Assembly: GCA_018400355.1 (NCBI GenBank)
Contig: JAGYMV010000024.1
Location: 1-9,045 of the forward strand
DNA length: 9,045 bases
Direction of reading: 5' to 3'
DNA from: Wenzhouxiangella sp.
Lineage (GTDB): Bacteria > Pseudomonadota > Gammaproteobacteria > Xanthomonadales > Wenzhouxiangellaceae
A program made the translations under genes and the position numbers. Shown here in pieces: positions 5,069 through 9,045 of the stretch (positions are counted from its first letter, which is position 1; every line of letters begins with the position of its first letter). The notes under the pieces were generated by a model, which saw nothing but the letters and a program-made list of their open reading frames with translations, made no database searches and was not told where the DNA came from.

Positions 5069-7348
5069 ATGACTCGCTTCGGTGCCATCTGCTCGCTTTT
5101 GTTTTTCGTGATGACCTCAACTTGGGCACAACCGACTGAGCCTGCAGAACTGACCTTAGAGAGGATTTTTCAGAGTCCAGAGCTCTCGGGCACCAGCCTA
5201 AGCCAAGTCAAACTCTCCCCGGCTGGTGATCGGGTGACTTTCATTCAAGGCAGAGAAAATGATCGCGCGTTAATGGATTTGTGGGAATACCACATCGAAG
5301 ACGACATCAGCCGTATTCTTGTCAGAGCCGATGATGTCATGGCCAACGAAGGTGAGCTCAGCGCTGAGGAAAAAGCCCGACGGGAGCGGGCTCGCATTGC
5401 CGATCTAAGAGGCATTGTCGACTATCAGTGGTCATCTGACGGGCGCTTTTTGTTGTTCCCATTGGGTGGCAATATATTTGTGCTGGATCTGGCCGAGACA
5501 CCCAGCGTGGTCAAACAGATCACCAGCAGCGATGCGTTTGATACCGACCCCCAAATTTCACCCGACGGTCGATCGGTTGCCTTCATTCGGGACCAAAATC
5601 TGTGGGTGGCTGAAATTGAAACCACGAATGCCCAGCCATTGACACAAGATGGTGGGGGTGTCATTAAAAATGGCATGGCGGAGTTCATCGCCCAAGAAGA
5701 AATGGGCAGAGACACCGGTTTTTGGTGGTCTCCCAACAGCGATGCCATCGCTTTTTTGCGGGTCGATGAGTCACCCATCGAAATAACCCAACGGTATGAA
5801 GTGAATGCCGATCAAATTCAAATGGTAGAGCAGCGCTATCCATACGCAGGTACTGATAATGTCACCTACCAATTGGGCATCGTTGAACTCGACTGGGACA
5901 CCACCGACCCCAATGAGACTCGCTGGATTGATCTGGGCACAGAGACCGATATCTACATACCTCGGGTCATGTGGCTGCCGAGCGGTGAGAGCTTGAGCTA
6001 CCAACACCAAAGCCGAGACCAAAAGATGCTCAAGCTGGTTCAGTACGAACTCGAGACATCACAACAAACCACACTGATCACCGAAACCGCTGAGAGTTGG
6101 ATCAATCTACATGATGATCTCCATTTCTTAAAAGATGGCTCGGGCTTGATCTGGTCTTCTGAGCGCACTGGCTACAACCACCTTTATCTCTATCAATTTT
6201 CGAGTGGGCAGTGGCGCCCCTTGACACAAGGGCCGTGGGCCGTAGATGCTTTGGCAGGGGTTGATGAGGACTTGGGCCTTGTATATTTCACAGCCGCCTA
6301 CCCTGACCCAACCCAAAAACAACTCTATCGCACCTCGTTGATGACCCAGTCGCCTGAAGTGGTCACCCAAGTATCCAAGCGCCAAGGCTGGCATGACATC
6401 GTCATGGACCGCCACACCAAGGTCTATGTGGATCGCTACTCCAACGTCAACCAACCACCGCAACTTTCGCTCCACCGAGTCGATGGTGAGCGTTTGGCGT
6501 GGCTGGTGGCCAATCAGCTCGATCAAGAGCACCCTTATTGGCCCTACCACGCTCAACATCGGGGCGGGGAGTTCGGCGTGCTGGTCGGACCTGAAGCTCA
6601 GCAGTTGCACTACCGCATGATCACCCCACCCAACTTCAATCCTGAGACACAATATCCTGTTTTTGTGCATGTTTATGGTGGTCCCACGTCTCGTCTGGCC
6701 ACCAACCAATGGAGCCGGCGCGCATTGATTGATCAATACATGGCGCAAAAAGGCTACATTGTTTTCACATTGGACAATCGTGGCATCGTACGCCAAGGCA
6801 AGGCCTTTCAGGACGCGGCCTACCAAAGATTGGGTCAGATTGAGATGGTTGATCAAATGGTGGGCGTGGACTGGTTGCGCTCACAGCGATTTGTCGATCC
6901 CGACCGCATCGGAATTTTTGGATGGAGTTACGGTGGCTACATGGCGCTGATGGCCGCCAGTCAATACCCAGGTGAATTCGCAGCAGCTGTGGCTGTCGCG
7001 CCAGTGACCGATTGGCGCCTATACGACACGCACTACACCGAGCGCTACATGGGCATGCCGGATGCTGATCAAGCTGTCTATGATCAGGGCAATGTGTTGA
7101 GCTATGCCGATCAAATCTCAGACCCATTGCTGCTGATTCATGGCATGGCAGATGATAACGTGCTGTTTACGCACTCAACCATGCTGATGCAACTTCTCCA
7201 AGATCAAGCCATTGACTTTGAGCTCATGACCTATCCAGGCGAGAAACACGCCATTTCAGGCACTGGGCAAAGACTGCATGTCTATCGAACCCTCACCCGT
7301 TTCCTAGACCGTCACCTCAAGCCTGCCTCAGTCGAGCATCAGCCGTGA
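5069..7348 (+). CDS. Secreted dipeptidyl peptidase IV, serine peptidase family S9
   Basis: The enzyme should release Xaa-Pro or Xaa-Ala dipeptides from the N-termini of peptides, in the periplasm or outside the cell. The 759-residue product starts with a signal peptide (1-20, likely cleaved after STWA). The N-terminal part, to about residue 500, is the eight-bladed DPP IV propeller. It carries EFIAQEEMGR, whose paired glutamates E210 and E211 bind the substrate amino group and distinguish DPP IV from other S9 enzymes. The C-terminal alpha/beta hydrolase domain has VYGGP with the oxyanion tyrosine Y536, the nucleophile in GWSYGGY (S620), the aspartate in HGMADDN (D695 or D696) and H727 in PGEKHAI. 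All catalytic residues are present, so it should be active. The length is normal for bacterial DPP IV. It follows the PHA-family gene by 16 bases, and its last 32 bases overlap the convergent aceK gene. Confidence 0.93.
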   Translation: MTRFGAICSLLFFVMTSTWAQPTEPAELTLERIFQSPELSGTSLSQVKLSPAGDRVTFIQGRENDRALMDLWEYHIEDDISRILVRADDVMANEGELSAEEKARRERARIADLRGIVDYQWSSDGRFLLFPLGGNIFVLDLAETPSVVKQITSSDAFDTDPQISPDGRSVAFIRDQNLWVAEIETTNAQPLTQDGGGVIKNGMAEFIAQEEMGRDTGFWWSPNSDAIAFLRVDESPIEITQRYEVNADQIQMVEQRYPYAGTDNVTYQLGIVELDWDTTDPNETRWIDLGTETDIYIPRVMWLPSGESLSYQHQSRDQKMLKLVQYELETSQQTTLITETAESWINLHDDLHFLKDGSGLIWSSERTGYNHLYLYQFSSGQWRPLTQGPWAVDALAGVDEDLGLVYFTAAYPDPTQKQLYRTSLMTQSPEVVTQVSKRQGWHDIVMDRHTKVYVDRYSNVNQPPQLSLHRVDGERLAWLVANQLDQEHPYWPYHAQHRGGEFGVLVGPEAQQLHYRMITPPNFNPETQYPVFVHVYGGPTSRLATNQWSRRALIDQYMAQKGYIVFTLDNRGIVRQGKAFQDAAYQRLGQIEMVDQMVGVDWLRSQRFVDPDRIGIFGWSYGGYMALMAASQYPGEFAAAVAVAPVTDWRLYDTHYTERYMGMPDADQAVYDQGNVLSYADQISDPLLLIHGMADDNVLFTHSTMLMQLLQDQAIDFELMTYPGEKHAISGTGQRLHVYRTLTRFLDRHLKPASVEHQP

Positions 7349-9045
7349 AAGGTGGCACATCAAGCGAGTGACCATCGGCTAGGGCCAATTGTGTATCGAC
7401 CCACCAATCGGCATCGAACAGCTCACCATGATGGGCTCGCAACACCGCTAGGCGGGCGGGCCCCAACCCCATAAACAGCGGGAACTGCTCGGGAAACACG
7501 TCGTCTTGACCCACATAAAACCAAGGCTCAGCAGACATTTGCAGCACATCATCGCTGGACTGGGGCCAATGCCTGAAATGACACTCGCTCATGAGCCTGA
7601 GCTCATCATAGTCATAGAAAACCACACGCCCAGAGCCGGTGACGCCAAAGTTCTTTGGCAACAAATCACCCGCAAATATGTTGGATCTGGCCAAATCTTT
7701 AATGGCCTGACCATAGTCAATGACCGCATGGATCGCCAACTCCTCATCCACCTCGGCCAAATATAAATCCAGTGGCCTGACCCGTCTTTCCACATAACAA
7801 TGATGAATCACTAGATCCTCGCCTTGCCTTTCAACCAAACGAGCACATTCCGATTCCAAAGAAGATAAAAGGGCCTCAGACAGCGAAGACAAAGGCAACT
7901 TCAACTCTCGGAATTCCTGCGCATCAATCAAGCGGCCCACCCGGTCATGGCGAAACACCAGATGATAGCGTTCAAGAACATCGGATCGAGTGACTTGCTT
8001 GGATGGTGCGAAACGATCCCTAATGAGCTTAAAGACCAAGGGATAAGATGGCAACGTGAATACCAGCATCACCATGCCCTTCTTGCCTTCTGCCTCAACC
8101 AACTCATCGGCGGCTTTGGTGGAGAGATGCGTAAAAAATGATTGATACCGCTCGGTCTTTCCTTGCTTCACTCGCCCCAAAACCGTGTACAGCTCGGCCA
8201 CCGGCTTACTCGGCAAAATGCTTTTCAAGAAATTGATGACCGGATCAACCACCAAAAGATCCGCCATAAAGTAATTAAAGGTGTATCCAAACAAAATGCT
8301 CACTTGGCGTGTTTCGGTCAAAATGGCTTCCAGTTCCACACCACGCGCTTCGGCCTTGAAAGCGAGCACGAGTGGCTGAGCTTGAGTCTCTGAAAAAAGA
8401 CGCCCAACCCGATAGGCGCGCCCACCCCGATAGAAAGCTGGCACCAGCATCTCTAATTGAAGGTCAGGTGCGGATGATCCCAGCTGCGCTAAAGACCCCA
8501 ATCGCTCGGCGAGTGCCTCACTGGCGGCCGCCACGTTCTGGAGTGGCCAATCATGACCCATGCGCTCCACAAACCCCATGACATCACTCGACTCGGTCAA
8601 ACGAATGCCAAATGTCTCGATGGGCGGTCTCTCACCAGCACTGTGGTCAGGCACAGCCAGGGTGAGCGCGTCTTTTGCAGTGAACTCAATCGCCTCATCC
8701 ACGCCCGCTGTTTTGAATAGCCGCCGACTGATGGTATTAAAAAACGTCCGATACAAGCGGGCATCCGGACGTTGTTCGGTGATGGTGCGATAGTGCTTTC
8801 GGATTTGTGCCCAGATGGCGCGTGAAAATAAGCGCTCACCTAAAATCTGTTCGAGTTCATTGATGGTGTGATGAATCGCGGTGTCATACAGCGCGTAGCG
8901 AGCCGCCACATCCTGTGTCATGCCAGCCCGATCACAGGCAACAAAACGGCGTTTGGCGCGTTGGGTAATATCTGAAAAGCTGGCGTTGTAATCTTCGAAG
9001 GCTCTGACAATGCAGCCCAGTGCCGCCTCAACTTTTTCTTGTTGA
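7317..9045 (-). CDS. aceK: Isocitrate dehydrogenase kinase/phosphatase (5' end beyond window)
   Basis: AceK phosphorylates isocitrate dehydrogenase to divert isocitrate into the glyoxylate bypass during growth on acetate or fatty acids, and dephosphorylates it to restore the citric acid cycle. Motifs present are GKKGMVMLVFTLPSYPLVFKLI (nucleotide-binding region; its lysine codon is 8028-8030), HDRVGR, the active-site GDLLPKNFG (aspartate codon 7665-7667) and VVFYDYDE (codons near 7605-7613), and AEPWFYV. The frame stays open to the window edge: 41 codons upstream of ATG 8921 read through segments such as FEDYNASFSDITQRAKRRF, which align with the E. coli N-terminus. None of those 41 codons is ATG, GTG or TTG, so the true start lies just outside. 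The visible 575 residues compare with 578 in E. coli AceK. It is not next to aceA or aceB on the visible side, and it converges on and overlaps the peptidase gene. Confidence 0.95.
   Translation of the reverse strand, partial: QQEKVEAALGCIVRAFEDYNASFSDITQRAKRRFVACDRAGMTQDVAARYALYDTAIHHTINELEQILGERLFSRAIWAQIRKHYRTITEQRPDARLYRTFFNTISRRLFKTAGVDEAIEFTAKDALTLAVPDHSAGERPPIETFGIRLTESSDVMGFVERMGHDWPLQNVAAASEALAERLGSLAQLGSSAPDLQLEMLVPAFYRGGRAYRVGRLFSETQAQPLVLAFKAEARGVELEAILTETRQVSILFGYTFNYFMADLLVVDPVINFLKSILPSKPVAELYTVLGRVKQGKTERYQSFFTHLSTKAADELVEAEGKKGMVMLVFTLPSYPLVFKLIRDRFAPSKQVTRSDVLERYHLVFRHDRVGRLIDAQEFRELKLPLSSLSEALLSSLESECARLVERQGEDLVIHHCYVERRVRPLDLYLAEVDEELAIHAVIDYGQAIKDLARSNIFAGDLLPKNFGVTGSGRVVFYDYDELRLMSECHFRHWPQSSDDVLQMSAEPWFYVGQDDVFPEQFPLFMGLGPARLAVLRAHHGELFDADWWVDTQLALADGHSLDVPPFTADARLRQA

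Noticed and set aside
5069..5095. Lipoprotein signal suggested by a cysteine near the N-terminus of the peptidase
   Set aside because: The cysteine is residue 8, before the hydrophobic core, so it cannot be a lipobox cysteine. A type I signal cleaved after STWA fits better.
6128..6856. A 242-codon open frame on the minus strand inside the peptidase gene
   Set aside because: It lies fully antisense to a well-supported gene with intact motifs, shows no recognisable domain and has an odd composition. It is a codon-bias shadow.

Overview
The window is a compact chromosomal segment that looks gammaproteobacterial. The reasons are a fused chorismate mutase-prephenate dehydrogenase (TyrA), an isocitrate dehydrogenase kinase/phosphatase (AceK) and a small protein of the polyhydroxyalkanoate (PHA) granule-region family. 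Eight well-supported genes fill almost all of the 9 kb. Intergenic gaps are only 16 to 73 bases, several neighbours overlap, and base composition is moderate and even by eye. I see no tRNA, rRNA, CRISPR array, insertion sequence, integrase, toxin-antitoxin pair or phage gene. The species cannot be named from this sequence.

Layout, left to right. At the left edge a few codons of an unidentified frame converge on tyrA (minus strand, aromatic amino acid synthesis). tyrA is divergent from a secreted CIA30-domain protein (plus). CIA30 converges on a tightly packed minus-strand operon that reads, in transcription order, DUF3311 membrane protein, sodium:solute symporter, then an M20 deacetylase of the ArgE type. 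The junctions are a TGATG stop-start overlap and an 8-base overlap. A 48-base divergent spacer separates this operon from a plus-strand pair: the PHA-system protein and a secreted dipeptidyl peptidase IV (family S9). The peptidase gene runs tail-to-tail into aceK (minus) with a 32-base coding overlap. aceK runs off the right edge with only its first few codons missing.

How the parts may fit together (inference). AceK switches isocitrate dehydrogenase when cells grow on acetate-like carbon through the glyoxylate bypass. The symporter belongs to the branch that includes monocarboxylate permeases. PHA proteins concern carbon storage. The peptidase and the deacetylase release amino acids or dipeptides from peptides and N-acyl amino acids. 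This suits a heterotroph scavenging small organic acids and peptides, but the genes form separate transcription units, and nothing in the sequence shows that they act as one system.

The most interesting signals are modest. The symporter-deacetylase coupling suggests an uptake-and-hydrolysis pathway. The genes that begin transcription units mostly lack Shine-Dalgarno sequences and carry a -10-like hexamer about six bases before the ATG, as leaderless mRNAs would. The peptidase and aceK genes have overlapping 3' ends. I found no convincing undescribed system here.
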